Below, piece by piece: positions 25,392 to 34,602 of a stretch of 64,000 bases of DNA (the first letter of the stretch is position 1; the number at the start of each line of letters is the position of its first letter). The DNA is from Sinorhizobium terangae. Its GTDB lineage: Bacteria > Pseudomonadota > Alphaproteobacteria > Rhizobiales > Rhizobiaceae. Position numbers and translations under genes: made by a program. The notes below the pieces were generated by a model. The model made no database searches. It worked only from the letters and a program-made list of their open reading frames with translations, and had not been told where the DNA came from. Where the stretch lies: contig NZ_WITC01000017.1 in assembly GCF_009601505.1 (NCBI RefSeq), positions 124,001-188,000 of the forward strand. Direction: 5' to 3'.

Positions 25392-25649
25392 ACTCTCATC
25401 CTTCTGGTTTCCGGTTTACCAATTGCTCAGCCGGAAACGTGGGTTCCCTCGCGCGGAAAACAAGGCGCAAAGCCAAAAACCACCCGAGGGCGCAACGCGC
25501 TGTCGGATGTTGACCTCCGGGCTCTCTTTATACCTTTGCGGGGCCCGGTCGGCGGCTTCGAAGTCATCACTTGCGAAGGAATTAGCCGCGATAAACAGGA
25601 AAGCGGGTGAAAAGTCAAGGATTGGCGGCAAATGAGCTTGGAAGCCACT

Positions 25650-26297
25650 TCAGGTGAGCACGGCGCCCCGCCCTTCAAGCGCCTCGGCATGCTTGCGCCA
25701 TCCGGCTTTGTCGCGGCTCAATACGGCGTTTTCGAGGATTTCGACCCGATAGCCGCGGTTGAGCGCACCGTTGGCGGTGTTCTGGACGCAATGGCAACCG
25801 TCGAGCCCCGTCAGCAGCAAGGTACCGATCCTGTTTGCAGCCAGATAGCCTTCGAGCTCCGGTGAGGAGAAGCCATCGCTCAGCGATTTCACGATATCGA
25901 AATCCGGCGACAGCGGCAACGCGAGACCGAGCCCTTTCGATCCCGGGATTCCCCGCCCCTCGCCAAAAAACCAGATCATCAGCCTGATGAGCGGCGCGCG
26001 ATAGACATGGCGGATGGCAATCACCGGTATCTCGGCTTGGCTCGCCTTGACGGCAGCCGTGCTGATCATGGCAAGTCGCTTCTTCAGATAGGCCTCGTCC
26101 CATCCGTATTTTCCGCCGATCGAGGTGAAGTCCTTCTGTATGTCGATGACGAGCAGCGCCAGGTTCGGCCGCATGGAAATGTCGATGCGCTCGCCGGTGG
26201 TCGGCGTATTCGCCCTCCGCAATTCATACTTCAGGCGGATGACGAAGAGGGCGCCGACAACGACGACTGCCGCCACCGCCGCGAGAACCGTAGTCAT
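25650..26297 (-). CDS. Membrane-anchored isochorismatase-family hydrolase
   Basis: This 215-residue cysteine hydrolase has an N-terminal membrane helix (about residues 2-21) followed by a cytoplasm- or periplasm-facing isochorismatase fold. The catalytic triad candidates are D52 in LLVIDIQKDF, K137 in FDIVKSLSDGF and C168 or C170 in GLDGCHCVQNTA. The usual isochorismatase family is soluble, so the anchor is uncommon. Its ATG overlaps the stop codon of the MarR gene by four bases, so they are co-translated. The substrate is unknown. Confidence 0.85.
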   Translation of the reverse strand: MTTVLAAVAAVVVVGALFVIRLKYELRRANTPTTGERIDISMRPNLALLVIDIQKDFTSIGGKYGWDEAYLKKRLAMISTAAVKASQAEIPVIAIRHVYRAPLIRLMIWFFGEGRGIPGSKGLGLALPLSPDFDIVKSLSDGFSSPELEGYLAANRIGTLLLTGLDGCHCVQNTANGALNRGYRVEILENAVLSRDKAGWRKHAEALEGRGAVLT

Positions 26298-26767
26298 CCG
26301 CTTTCCTCCGCGCCCAACTGATGTGCCAGTTCCTCGAAAGCCGAGTCGATTCGCGCCATCACCCGGAGAGCCACCACCACCTCGGTCTGGTTGATATCGC
26401 CGAGAGCCGCATGCAGCAGTTCCAGTTCGCGCTGGTGAACGGCGTTGAACAACTCACGGCCGACGGCGCTCGGGACACAGAAATAGGCCTTGCGATGCTC
26501 CGGATTGGGTTTTTTCTCGATCAGGGCCTTTGCAAACAGCCCCGCCGTGATGCGCTGGACAAATTGCCGCTTCATCGACAGGCGCCTTGCCGCCTCCGGC
26601 ACCGTCAGCGGCTCGTTGCAAAGCACTTCGAGGATAGCCCGCTCGGCAACCGTGATCCCCGCCCCGTCGAGCATCTTCTCCACCGTCCTGTTGACGTTGA
26701 GCTGGATGGGGCGGACAAGTTTGATGGCCTTGTAGAGGCGTTCCTGTTTGTCGAATCGGACGAGCAT
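26294..26767 (-). CDS. MarR-family transcriptional regulator
   Basis: This 157-residue winged-helix regulator has the MarR layout: an N-terminal helix, ITVAERAILEVLCNEPLTVPEAARRLSMKRQFVQRITAGLF (about 38-78) as the DNA-binding part, a wing with KKPNPEHRKAYFCVP, and C-terminal dimer helices. It probably regulates the isochorismatase gene that it overlaps, the divergent MBL-fold gene across a 121 bp gap, or both. The ligand is unknown. Confidence 0.88.
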   Translation of the reverse strand: MLVRFDKQERLYKAIKLVRPIQLNVNRTVEKMLDGAGITVAERAILEVLCNEPLTVPEAARRLSMKRQFVQRITAGLFAKALIEKKPNPEHRKAYFCVPSAVGRELFNAVHQRELELLHAALGDINQTEVVVALRVMARIDSAFEELAHQLGAEESG

Positions 26768-26888
26768 CGGCCGATGATAGCAATCGAGTTGTCATCTTCA
26801 AGAATTTGTTAAAGACTATTGCCTGAACCCTGTGATGGGACCTCCGGTGCGCCTATCTTGTTTCATCGCAACGGCACCGAGGACGGCA

Positions 26889-27905
26889 ATGAGGAAAGGT
26901 GTCAATCCCTATTACGCCGGCCCCGTTTCGGATCATTTCGACGGCGTTCGCTTCTTCAATCCCGGCGGCACCGCACCGCGCGGCTTCGGCGCTCTCCTGC
27001 GTTGGCAGCTTGGCGGCGGCCGGGTGCGGTGGCCTCAGCACCATGCCAGTCCGTTCCTTCAGGCGAAACCCGATCTCAACGTCGACGGTGACGGTCTCCG
27101 GGTGACTATGGTCGGACACGCGACGCTCCTGATCCAGGTCGGCGGCCTGAACATCCTGACGGATCCGGTCTGGTCGCACCGCGCGAGCCCCTTTACCTTC
27201 GCCGGTCCGCACAGGCGCAATGCACCCGGCATTCTCATGGACGACCTGCCGCCGATCGACGTCGTCCTTGTCACGCACAATCACTATGACCACCTCGATC
27301 TCGCCACGCTCATGGCATTGAACGAGGAGCACGCACCGCGCGTCGTGACACCGCTCGGCAACGACACCATCATCCGGCGTTCGGTCCCGAGCGCCGAAAT
27401 ATCCGTTGTCGATTGGGGTGACCGGGTCGAGGTGGAAGATGGGATCACCATCCATGCCGAGCCCTGCCACCACTGGGCGGCCCGTCGTTCCGGCGACCGG
27501 CGCATGGCGCTATGGGCCGCCTTCGTCATCGAGGCGCCGGCGGGCAAGATCTATCATGTAGGCGACACCGGCTTTCACGACGGCATCAATTACCGCGCCG
27601 CCCGCGCCAAACACGGCCCGTTCCGCCTCGCCAACCTGCCGTTCGGCTCCTACGAGCCGCGCTGGTTCATGGCGTCCCAGCACCAGAATCCGGAAGAAGC
27701 GGTCATGGGCATGATCGCCTGCGGCGCCGAACACGTCGCCGGGCACCATTGGGGCACGTTCCGATTGAACAATGAAGGGATCGAAGAGCCGCTGCGAGCC
27801 CTGGAGGCGGCACTCGACAGCGCCGGCATCGAGCGGGCGCGTTTCAGGGCGATGCGTCCCGGCGAGATCTTCGACGTTCCCGCGACCGCATCGAAGGCCG
27901 AATGA
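26889..27905 (+). CDS. MBL-fold metallo-hydrolase (UlaG/NAPE-PLD-like)
   Basis: This 338-residue metallo-beta-lactamase-fold enzyme has the core motif VTHNHYDHLDLATL (the HxHxDH zinc site) near 132-145, preceded by MVGHATLLIQVGGLNILTDPVWS near 74-96, and further ligands at EPCHHWAARR and HVGDTGFHD. The pattern resembles UlaG and N-acyl-phosphatidylethanolamine phospholipase D rather than beta-lactamases. The ATG at 26889 is chosen for GAGG upstream; an ATG at 26832 is less likely. It is divergent from the marR gene. Confidence 0.88.
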   Translation: MRKGVNPYYAGPVSDHFDGVRFFNPGGTAPRGFGALLRWQLGGGRVRWPQHHASPFLQAKPDLNVDGDGLRVTMVGHATLLIQVGGLNILTDPVWSHRASPFTFAGPHRRNAPGILMDDLPPIDVVLVTHNHYDHLDLATLMALNEEHAPRVVTPLGNDTIIRRSVPSAEISVVDWGDRVEVEDGITIHAEPCHHWAARRSGDRRMALWAAFVIEAPAGKIYHVGDTGFHDGINYRAARAKHGPFRLANLPFGSYEPRWFMASQHQNPEEAVMGMIACGAEHVAGHHWGTFRLNNEGIEEPLRALEAALDSAGIERARFRAMRPGEIFDVPATASKAE

Positions 27906-27998
27906 AGCCGGCACTGGTAATTTCCGGGCTTTTCCGCCATATACAGCGCAAATGAAGGACGCCTCCCCGAAGTGGAGGCGAGTTTGGATAATCGCGAC

Positions 27999-28904
27999 AT
28001 GGCCGACAGCGTGCAATTTGCCAGGATGAACGGGCTTGGGAACAAGATCCTGGTTGTCGACATGCGCGGCCGGAAGGATCGCGTCACGCCTCATGCTGCG
28101 GTCGCGCTCAATGCCGATCCGGCGACCGAGTTCGACCAGATCATGGCGATCCACGATCCGAAGGCCGCCGGCACCGATGCCTGGATCGACATCATCAACT
28201 CGGACGGATCGATGGCGCAGGCCTGCGGCAATGGCACCCGTTGCGTCGTGCAGGCGCTCGCCGCCGAAACCGGCAAGAAGGCCTTCCTCTTCCATACCGT
28301 TGCGGGCCTGCTCGAAGCGAAGGAGCATGAGGACGGGGCGATCTCGGTCGACATGGGACGCCCACGCTTCGGCTGGGACGAGATTCCGCTCGCCGAGGAA
28401 TTTCATGACACGCGTCGGATCGAATTGCAGATCGGGCCGATCGACGCTCCGGTCCTGCACTCACCTTCCGTCGCCTCGATGGGCAATCCGCATGCGATCT
28501 TCTGGGTCGAGAACGACGTCTCGTCCTACGAGCTCGATCGCTTCGGGCCGCTCCTTGAAAATCATCCGATCTTCCCGGAGCGCGCCAATATCTCGATCGC
28601 CCGCGTCCGTTCGCGCGACGAGATGGATCTCAGGACCTGGGAGCGTGGCGCAGGGCTGACGCTTGCCTGCGGCTCGGCAGCTTGTGCCGCCGCCGTCAGC
28701 GGCGCAAGAACTGGCCGCACGGAGCGGACGGTAACCGTGAACGTTCCTGGCGGGCCCCTCCTCATCGAATGGCGCGAGAAGGACGACCACGTGATCATGA
28801 CGGGGCCGGCCGAGTGGGAATGGTCGGGCACGCTTGATCCCGCCACCGGCGCCTTTCAGCGCGATCGTGCAGCGGCTGGCGAAAGCGGAGCGCGGGCGCT
28901 TTGA
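27999..28904 (+). CDS. dapF: Diaminopimelate epimerase DapF
   Basis: DapF converts L,L- to meso-diaminopimelate for lysine and peptidoglycan. The 301-residue protein has [15 protein letters not shown] near residues 7-21 and the two catalytic cysteines in QACGNGTRC (C76) and LACGSAAC (about 222). The ATG at 27999 gives the start typical of rhizobial DapF. A TTG at 27984 preceded by GGAGG is an alternative. The stop overlaps the mtaB start. Confidence 0.96.
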   Translation: MADSVQFARMNGLGNKILVVDMRGRKDRVTPHAAVALNADPATEFDQIMAIHDPKAAGTDAWIDIINSDGSMAQACGNGTRCVVQALAAETGKKAFLFHTVAGLLEAKEHEDGAISVDMGRPRFGWDEIPLAEEFHDTRRIELQIGPIDAPVLHSPSVASMGNPHAIFWVENDVSSYELDRFGPLLENHPIFPERANISIARVRSRDEMDLRTWERGAGLTLACGSAACAAAVSGARTGRTERTVTVNVPGGPLLIEWREKDDHVIMTGPAEWEWSGTLDPATGAFQRDRAAAGESGARAL

Positions 28905-30175
28905 GCGGCGTCGAGGTCATAACCTTCGGCTGCCGCCTCAATACCTATGAATCGGAAGTGATGCGGGCCGAGGCCGAGAAGGCGGGACTGAACAACGCCA
29001 TACTCGTCAACACCTGCGCGGTCACCGCCGAGGCCGTGCGCCAGGCACGCCAGGCGATCCGCCGTGCCCGCCGCGACAACCCGCACGCCCGCATCATCGT
29101 CACCGGCTGCGCCGCCCAGACCGAGAAGGAAACCTTTGCCGAAATGGCCGAGGTGGATGCGGTCCTCGGCAACGAAGAGAAGCTCAAGAGCACGTCCTAT
29201 CGCTCGCTGCCGGATTTCGGCGTTTCGGCAGAGGAGAAGCTGCGCGTCAACGATATCATGAGCGTGCGCGCCACCGCGCCGCAGATGGTCAAACACATCG
29301 ACGGCCACGTCCGGGCCTTCATCCAGGTGCAGAACGGCTGCGACCACCGCTGCACCTTCTGCATCATCCCCTATGGCCGCGGCAATTCCCGCTCCGTGCC
29401 GATGGGCGCCGTCGTCGATCAGGCCCGCCGGCTCGTCGAAAGCGGATATCGCGAGATTGTGCTGACCGGCGTCGATGCGACGAGCTATGGCGCCGATCTC
29501 CCCGGAACGCCGACACTCGGTCTGCTTGCCAAGACGCTGTTGAAGCAGGTGCCGGAAATCCTGCGCCTGCGCCTCTCGTCAATCGACAGCATCGAGGCGG
29601 ACCGGCATCTCCTTGACCTCATCGCCGACGAGCCGCGCTTCATGCCGCATCTGCATCTTTCGCTCCAGCACGGCGACGACATGATCCTGAAGCGGATGAA
29701 GCGGCGCCATTCGAGCGCCGACGCCCGCGCCTTCTGCAACGAGGTACGCGGTTTGAGGCCCGAGATCAGCTTCGGCGCCGACATGATCGCCGGCTTTCCG
29801 ACCGAAACCGATGCGATGTTCGCAAATGCCGCGCGCCTTGCGGAGGACTGCGGCATCGCCCATCTCCACGTCTTTCCCTATAGCCCGCGCCCCGGCACGG
29901 CGGCCGCGCGCATGCCGCAGCTCGACCGTGCGCTCGTCAAGGAGCGCGCCGCCCGCCTGCGCGCCAAAGGGGCGGAACTCCACGCCGCCCATCTCGATCG
30001 CATGATCGGCAGCAAGCAGACAATTCTGGTCGAGATGAACGGGCTGGCGCACACCGAAAACTTCACACTCGTCGATGCGGCCGGCCTCGAGCCGCGGTCG
30101 CTCGTTGCTGTCACAATTACCGGCCACAATGGCAAGCATCTGACGATGCAACAAAAACAGATGGCTGCGGCCTGA
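28901..30175 (+). CDS. mtaB: tRNA t6A37 methylthiotransferase MtaB
   Basis: MtaB is a radical-SAM enzyme that adds a methylthio group to t6A37 of tRNAs, making ms2t6A. The 424-residue protein has the UPF0004 domain ([35 protein letters not shown]) with three cluster cysteines, and the radical-SAM motif [15 protein letters not shown] near 148-162. It uses a TTG start in a TTGA overlap with the dapF stop. The ftsY start follows 15 nt after its stop. Confidence 0.94.
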   Translation: MSGVEVITFGCRLNTYESEVMRAEAEKAGLNNAILVNTCAVTAEAVRQARQAIRRARRDNPHARIIVTGCAAQTEKETFAEMAEVDAVLGNEEKLKSTSYRSLPDFGVSAEEKLRVNDIMSVRATAPQMVKHIDGHVRAFIQVQNGCDHRCTFCIIPYGRGNSRSVPMGAVVDQARRLVESGYREIVLTGVDATSYGADLPGTPTLGLLAKTLLKQVPEILRLRLSSIDSIEADRHLLDLIADEPRFMPHLHLSLQHGDDMILKRMKRRHSSADARAFCNEVRGLRPEISFGADMIAGFPTETDAMFANAARLAEDCGIAHLHVFPYSPRPGTAAARMPQLDRALVKERAARLRAKGAELHAAHLDRMIGSKQTILVEMNGLAHTENFTLVDAAGLEPRSLVAVTITGHNGKHLTMQQKQMAAA

Positions 30176-30190
30176 AATCCGAGAATTCTC

Positions 30191-32077
30191 ATGGCGATTG
30201 GTTTCATCAAAAAGATCTTCTCCTTTGGCAAAGGCGCCGTAGAGGAGAAACCCGCGCCGCCGCAGGAGGCGCCGGAAGCGGCACCGGACGCGGTCTCCAG
30301 CGGGGCTGCGACGACCCCCTCTGTCCCTTCGGGACATCTTCCCCACGAGGGGGGAGAGGGGGTGGAGCCCAAGGCGACCGCCGAGAAGCAGGCCCGCGCT
30401 GGAGAGGCCGCAGGTGGTGTGGACGATATTGCCGCATCGCCCGACACAAGCGCCGATGACGCCAATACGAAAGGCGGGAATGCCGACGCAAGCCTCGATA
30501 TAGCCGCGTATGAAGACATTGCCGTGCACGAAACTGTCCCGGTGGAGGACGAGAGCGCGCCTCCCCCAATCTCCCCGCTTGTGGGGGAGATGCCCGGCAG
30601 GGCAGAGGGGGGTGCGTCCCCATCTGATCACGCCGAGACGCGCGAAGGTGAAAGGGCCAAGGCCGCCACACCCCCCTCTGTCCCTTCGGGACATCTCCCC
30701 CACAAGAGGGGAGATCAGGCGGAGACCGAGGTAACCGCAGAGGACGAACAGACCCGCGCTGCGGAGAAAGCGGCCGGTGTGAACGATATCGCCGCTTCGC
30801 CCGACACAAGCGCAGAAGACACCGATACGAGAGGCGAGAAGGCCGAGGCAAGCCCCGACTTCGCCGCCCATGAAGACGCAGCCGCGGACGAAACCGTTCC
30901 GGTGAAAGACGAGCGCGCGCCTCCTCCAATCTCCCCGCCTGTGGGGGAGATGCCCGGCAGGGCAGAGGGGGGTGAGGCCGCTTCCGGATACGCCGAGAAG
31001 CAAGAGGAAGAGGCTCGAGCGGCGACACCTCCCTCTGTCCCTTCGGGGCATCTCCCCCACAAGCGGGAAGATCAAATCGCAACGGCATCAAGCCTCCCCA
31101 AAGGCTTTGCCACCGCCGACAAGCGTCCGAAGGAAGCAGCGCCCGCCCCTCAGCCGAAGCTTCCCTGGTACCAGCGCCTGCGCCGCGGTCTTGCGCGCTC
31201 CTCGTCCCACCTGAAGGGCCAGATCACCAGCCTCTTCACCAAGAGGAAGCTCGACGAGGCGACGCTGCAGGATCTCGAAGACCTGCTGATCCAGGCCGAT
31301 CTCGGCGTCGAGACGGCAATGCGCATCACCGATACGCTCGCCTCCGAGCGCTATGGCAAGGACGTCTCCGGCGAGGACGTGTCGCGCATCATGGCCGGCG
31401 AGATCACGAAGGTGCTGGCACCGGTGGCCAAGCCGCTCGAACTCGATCTCAGCCACAAGCCGCATGTGATCCTCGTCGTCGGAGTCAACGGCACCGGCAA
31501 GACCACGACGATCGGCAAGCTTGCCGCCAAGCTTTCCGGCGCGGGCCTGAAAGTGATGCTTGCGGCCGGCGACACGTTCCGCGCCGCAGCGATCGAGCAA
31601 TTGAAGATCTGGGCCGATCGGACGAAATCCGACATCGTGTCCTCGAAGCTCGGCGCCGACGCAGCCGGCCTAGCCTATGAGGCGTTCCAGCTCGCGCGCG
31701 AGAAGAAGTCGGACGTGCTGATCATCGACACGGCCGGGCGGCTGCAGAACAAGGCCGAGCTGATGGCGGAGCTCGAAAAGATCGTCCGCGTCCTCGGCAA
31801 GCTCGACCCGGACGCGCCGCATACGGTCCTGCAGACGCTGGACGCGACGACCGGGCAGAATGCCCTCCAGCAGGTCGAGATCTTCCGCAACGTCGCGGGC
31901 GTCAGCGGCCTGATCATGACCAAGCTCGACGGCACGGCGCGCGGCGGCATTCTCGTCGCGATCTCCGCCAAGCATAAGCTGCCGGTCTATTTCATCGGTG
32001 TCGGCGAGGGCGTCGACGATCTCGAACCCTTCGAGGCAAAGGATTTCGCCGATGCGATCGCCGGCGTTGCCGCCTGA
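30191..32077 (+). CDS. ftsY: Signal recognition particle receptor FtsY with expanded repeat N-terminus
   Basis: FtsY is the membrane-associated receptor for the SRP; it delivers Ffh-ribosome complexes to the translocon. The C-terminal 300 residues (about 327-628) are a normal NG domain: LVVGVNGTGKTTTIGKLAAKL near 429-449, DTAGRLQNK and TKLDGTARGG. The first 16 residues MAIGFIKKIFSFGKGA could bind lipid. Residues ~43-297 are unusual: two tandem copies of a 119-residue acidic unit plus a partial third, each starting PSVPSGHLPH and containing PPPISPxVGEMPGRAEGG, all encoded by palindromic repeats read in frame. At 628 residues it is much longer than E. coli FtsY (497). Confidence 0.95.
   Translation: MAIGFIKKIFSFGKGAVEEKPAPPQEAPEAAPDAVSSGAATTPSVPSGHLPHEGGEGVEPKATAEKQARAGEAAGGVDDIAASPDTSADDANTKGGNADASLDIAAYEDIAVHETVPVEDESAPPPISPLVGEMPGRAEGGASPSDHAETREGERAKAATPPSVPSGHLPHKRGDQAETEVTAEDEQTRAAEKAAGVNDIAASPDTSAEDTDTRGEKAEASPDFAAHEDAAADETVPVKDERAPPPISPPVGEMPGRAEGGEAASGYAEKQEEEARAATPPSVPSGHLPHKREDQIATASSLPKGFATADKRPKEAAPAPQPKLPWYQRLRRGLARSSSHLKGQITSLFTKRKLDEATLQDLEDLLIQADLGVETAMRITDTLASERYGKDVSGEDVSRIMAGEITKVLAPVAKPLELDLSHKPHVILVVGVNGTGKTTTIGKLAAKLSGAGLKVMLAAGDTFRAAAIEQLKIWADRTKSDIVSSKLGADAAGLAYEAFQLAREKKSDVLIIDTAGRLQNKAELMAELEKIVRVLGKLDPDAPHTVLQTLDATTGQNALQQVEIFRNVAGVSGLIMTKLDGTARGGILVAISAKHKLPVYFIGVGEGVDDLEPFEAKDFADAIAGVAA
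30317..31080 (+). repeat. 357 bp tandem duplication built from palindromic repeats inside ftsY
   Basis: CCCTCTGTCCCTTCGGG begins at 30317, 30674 and 31031, exactly 357 bp (119 codons) apart each time. Each unit also carries a second palindrome near CAATCTCCCC...GGGGGAGATG (30568-30593 and 30929-30954) followed by CCCGGCAGGGCAGAGGGGGG. The spacers between the palindromes have diverged more than the palindromes. The repeat units resemble the intergenic palindromes of the genus but here lie in coding sequence. Confidence 0.9.
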
Positions 32078-32200
32078 TGGCGACAGCAGACAATGGTTCG
32101 AAGGACGTTTGGACACCGCCCGCCTCGTTGATATGGTTTTGCCGCAATGCTGGTGTTATGAGCAGCCGGATGGGGCGAGGAAGTGTTTCCACCCGCTCCG

Positions 32201-32296
32201 GTGCATTCTCCTTGAATCGAGCCCGATTTAAGGAGAATGCAGCAACTCAAATGCTACAGCGGCCTTTGCGCGTCCCGTAAGACGCGTGGCGCGGTA
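32201..32296. repeat. Bipartite palindromic repeat, inverted copy
   Basis: TGCATTCTCCTTGAATCG...CGATTTAAGGAGAATGCA is followed by CTACAGCGGCCTTTGCGCGTCC...GACGCG. It fills the 230 bp gap between ftsY and the ispZ gene and ends 12 nt before the latter's start. The rest of the gap (32078-32200) shows no gene. Confidence 0.75.
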
Positions 32297-32307
32297 GAAG
32301 GCGCGAT

Positions 32308-32961
32308 ATGCAAGAACAGGATCCGCATATGTCGACAATCGAAGCCGCCAAGGCGCGGACAGAGGTGAGCCCACTCCTTAAGCTCGTGCTGGAGCTCGGG
32401 CCGCTCATGGTCTTCTTCTTCGCCAATTCCCGCGGCGACTGGCTGGCGGGCCGCTTTCCCATGCTTGCCGAACTCGGTGGACCGATCTTCATCGCCACCG
32501 GGCTCTTCATGGCGGCAACGGCGATTGCGCTTGTCGCTTCCTGGATGCTGACCCGAACGCTGCCGATGATGCCGCTCGTTTCCGGAATCGTCGTCTTCGT
32601 CTTCGGCGCGCTGACGCTCTGGCTGCAGAATGACACGTTCATCAAGATGAAGCCGACGATCGTCAACACGCTCTTCGGCGCGATCCTGCTCGGCGGCCTC
32701 CTGTTCGGCAAATCCCTGCTCGGCTACGTCTTCCATTCCGCCTTCAGGCTGGACGAGGATGGCTGGCGGAAGCTCACCATCCGCTGGGGTCTGTTCTTCC
32801 TGTTCCTCGCGGTGCTGAACGAGATTGTCTGGCGAACCTTCTCGACGGATTTCTGGGTGGCCTTCAAGGTCTGGGGAACGATGCCGATCACCATTGTCTT
32901 CACCCTTGCCCAGATGCCGCTGATCATGAAACATTCGCTCGAACAGGAAAGCGCCGAGTGA
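32308..32961 (+). CDS. Septation protein A / inner-membrane protein YciB (IspZ)
   Basis: This 217-residue polytopic membrane protein belongs to the YciB/IspZ family linked to septation and envelope synthesis. Five to six helices are visible, with family motifs [17 protein letters not shown] (about 27-43), [27 protein letters not shown], and [37 protein letters not shown] lies 8 nt upstream. Its stop overlaps the start of the DUF2585 gene (GTGA). Confidence 0.92.
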   Translation: MQEQDPHMSTIEAAKARTEVSPLLKLVLELGPLMVFFFANSRGDWLAGRFPMLAELGGPIFIATGLFMAATAIALVASWMLTRTLPMMPLVSGIVVFVFGALTLWLQNDTFIKMKPTIVNTLFGAILLGGLLFGKSLLGYVFHSAFRLDEDGWRKLTIRWGLFFLFLAVLNEIVWRTFSTDFWVAFKVWGTMPITIVFTLAQMPLIMKHSLEQESAE

Positions 32962-33551
32962 CGATCGCGGCCGGGACCGACGACAACAGACAGCGCTGGG
33001 CCTGGTTCTGGCTGATCGCCTGCCTTGGTGTGCTTGCGATTCAGATACTGACACAGCATCTCATGGGCCGGCTGTGGATCTGCGAATGCGGCTACGTCAA
33101 GCTGTGGGAAGGCGTGGTCAAGTCCAGCGGCAACTCGCAGCACCTCAGCGACTGGTACACGCCGTCCCATATCATTCACGGCTTCCTCTTTTACGGTCTC
33201 GGTCACCTATTCCTGCGCGGAAAGCCGCTGAGCGCGCGCCTCCTGTTTGCGACCGTAATCGAATCCGCTTGGGAAATTGCCGAAAACACGCCGATGGTGA
33301 TCAACCGCTACCGTTCGGCAACGATCTCGCTCGACTATTTCGGCGACAGCATCCTGAACTCCACCATGGATACACTCGCCATGGCGACTGGCTTCCTGCT
33401 CGCATCGCGGCTACCGGTCGCTGTGACCGTCGCAATCGCAATCGTGCTGGAGCTCTTCACCGCCTGGACGGTGCGCGACAACCTGACCTTGAACGTGCTG
33501 ATGCTCGTCTGGCCGCTCGATGCGGTGAAGGCATGGCAGGCGGGGCTTTAA
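32958..33551 (+). CDS. DUF2585 (UPF0314) membrane protein
   Basis: This 197-residue inner-membrane protein of the UPF0314/DUF2585 family is found almost only in rhizobia and relatives. It has about five helices and conserved stretches [17 protein letters not shown] (about 36-52), [16 protein letters not shown] and [34 protein letters not shown]. The function is unknown. It starts with GTG overlapping the stop of the ispZ-like gene, so the pair is translationally coupled. Confidence 0.87.
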   Translation: MTIAAGTDDNRQRWAWFWLIACLGVLAIQILTQHLMGRLWICECGYVKLWEGVVKSSGNSQHLSDWYTPSHIIHGFLFYGLGHLFLRGKPLSARLLFATVIESAWEIAENTPMVINRYRSATISLDYFGDSILNSTMDTLAMATGFLLASRLPVAVTVAIAIVLELFTAWTVRDNLTLNVLMLVWPLDAVKAWQAGL

Positions 33552-33565
33552 TTCGTCCGCATTCG

Positions 33566-33788
33566 CCCCTCATCCGGCCTGCCGGCCACCTTCTCCCCGC
33601 ACGCGGGGCGAAGGAGACTCGCGGCGCCCACCTAAATCCCATCGCTACACGTACGGGGGGAGAACTGGAAATTCGCTACCTTCTCTTCTTCCCAAGCCAT
33701 GACCGCCTTCGGTGAGGAGGGGCGGGCGAGTGCCGCAAGTCCCTTCGCCCCGCGTGCGGGGAGAAGGTCGCGGCAGCGGGATGAGGGG
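33566..33788. repeat. RIME1-like element, extended copy
   Basis: CCCCTCATCCGGCCTGCCGGCC at the left and GCGGGGAGAAGGTCGCG...GGGATGAGGGG at the right. The centre holds CGCACGCGGGGCGAAGGAG and the ACGGGGGGAGAACTGGA segment. It fills the gap between the DUF2585 gene and the convergent ccmG gene. Confidence 0.85.
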
Positions 33789-33820
33789 CAAATTGTGGGA
33801 CGAAAGAGCCGCTGGGCCCG

Positions 33821-34429
33821 TCACGAACCCGCGAGCGCCTTTTCGATCGCCGGCATCAGCCCTTCCTTGAGGCTGCGTTCGTCGAACGGGCCGACGCGCT
33901 TGTAAAGGATCGTGCCGTCGGCGCCGACGAGATAGGACTCCGGGATGCCGTAGACGCCCCAGTCGATCGCGGCCTTGCCGCGCGGATCGACACCGATCGC
34001 CGAGAACGGATTGCCGAGCTCACCCAGGAAACGCAACGCGTTTTCGTTCTGGTCCTTGTAATTGATGCCGACGACCAGAAGCCGCGGATCCTTGGAGAGC
34101 TCGAGGATGATCGGGTGCTCCTGCCGGCAGGGCACGCACCAGGAGGCCCAGACATTGACGAGCGTCAGCCTGCCCTTGATTGCCGCATCGTTGAGTGCCG
34201 GCATCGGCTGGCCCGCAAGCGCCGCGCCTTCAAGCGGCGGCAGGTCGAGCTTAGGCGCCTTGGTGCCGATCAGTGCCGAGGGGATTTCGCTGATATCCCT
34301 GCCGGAATTCAGCTGGCTCCAGAAGATCAGCGCTAATGCCGCGAAGATGACGAGCGGCAGCGCCGCGAACACGAAACGCAATGCGCCGGGCTTACGCTCG
34401 TCCGGCTGGGGTGCGTGGGTGCTGCTCAT
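33821..34429 (-). CDS. ccmG: Cytochrome c biogenesis thiol-disulfide protein CcmG (DsbE)
   Basis: CcmG reduces apocytochrome c cysteines in the periplasm so that haem can be attached. The 202-residue protein has one N-terminal membrane helix (about 17-38) and a thioredoxin-like fold with the active site WASWCVPCRQEHP (C98 and C101) and GVYGIPESYLVGADG (cis-Pro region). It overlaps ccmD by four bases and ends the ccmC-ccmD-ccmG run. Also called cycY in rhizobia. Confidence 0.95.
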   Translation of the reverse strand: MSSTHAPQPDERKPGALRFVFAALPLVIFAALALIFWSQLNSGRDISEIPSALIGTKAPKLDLPPLEGAALAGQPMPALNDAAIKGRLTLVNVWASWCVPCRQEHPIILELSKDPRLLVVGINYKDQNENALRFLGELGNPFSAIGVDPRGKAAIDWGVYGIPESYLVGADGTILYKRVGPFDERSLKEGLMPAIEKALAGS

Positions 34430-34602
34430 CGGCCGGCTCCGCTAGAAGCCTCCGCCGAGCGGCGTCGGATGCCTGCCGCCTCGAGCTCCTTCAGCTCACG
34501 CTGACGGGCGCGGCCATCGCCGATGACCCAGAACACGAGTCCCGCCACCGTAACGGCGGCGACGGCGTAGCTCGCAAAGACATAGGCGGCGTGGCTCATC
34601 AT
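34426..34602 (-). CDS. ccmD: Haem exporter protein CcmD
   Basis: CcmD is a small membrane protein that helps haem-loaded CcmE leave the CcmABC complex. The 58-residue protein has one membrane helix (about 7-28, YVFASYAVAAVTVAGLVFWVI) and a charged C-terminal half. It overlaps the ccmC stop (ATGA) and the ccmG start by four bases each. The first of two consecutive ATG codons (34602) suits the GGGAGG upstream better. Confidence 0.9.
   Translation of the reverse strand: MMSHAAYVFASYAVAAVTVAGLVFWVIGDGRARQRELKELEAAGIRRRSAEASSGAGR

Noticed and set aside
25392..25649. A 4.5S RNA (ffs) gene near ffh
   Set aside because: The gap upstream of ffh shows no GGAA-tetraloop hairpin of the SRP type.
29579..31075. 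A 498-codon reverse frame across mtaB and the ftsY repeats
   Set aside because: The repetitive protein is produced by reading the ftsY palindromes backwards; the forward frame continues into the conserved NG domain.
30317..31080. CRISPR array or tandem-repeat toxin in the ftsY region
   Set aside because: The 357 bp units are far too long and are in frame with ftsY; no short regular spacers are present.
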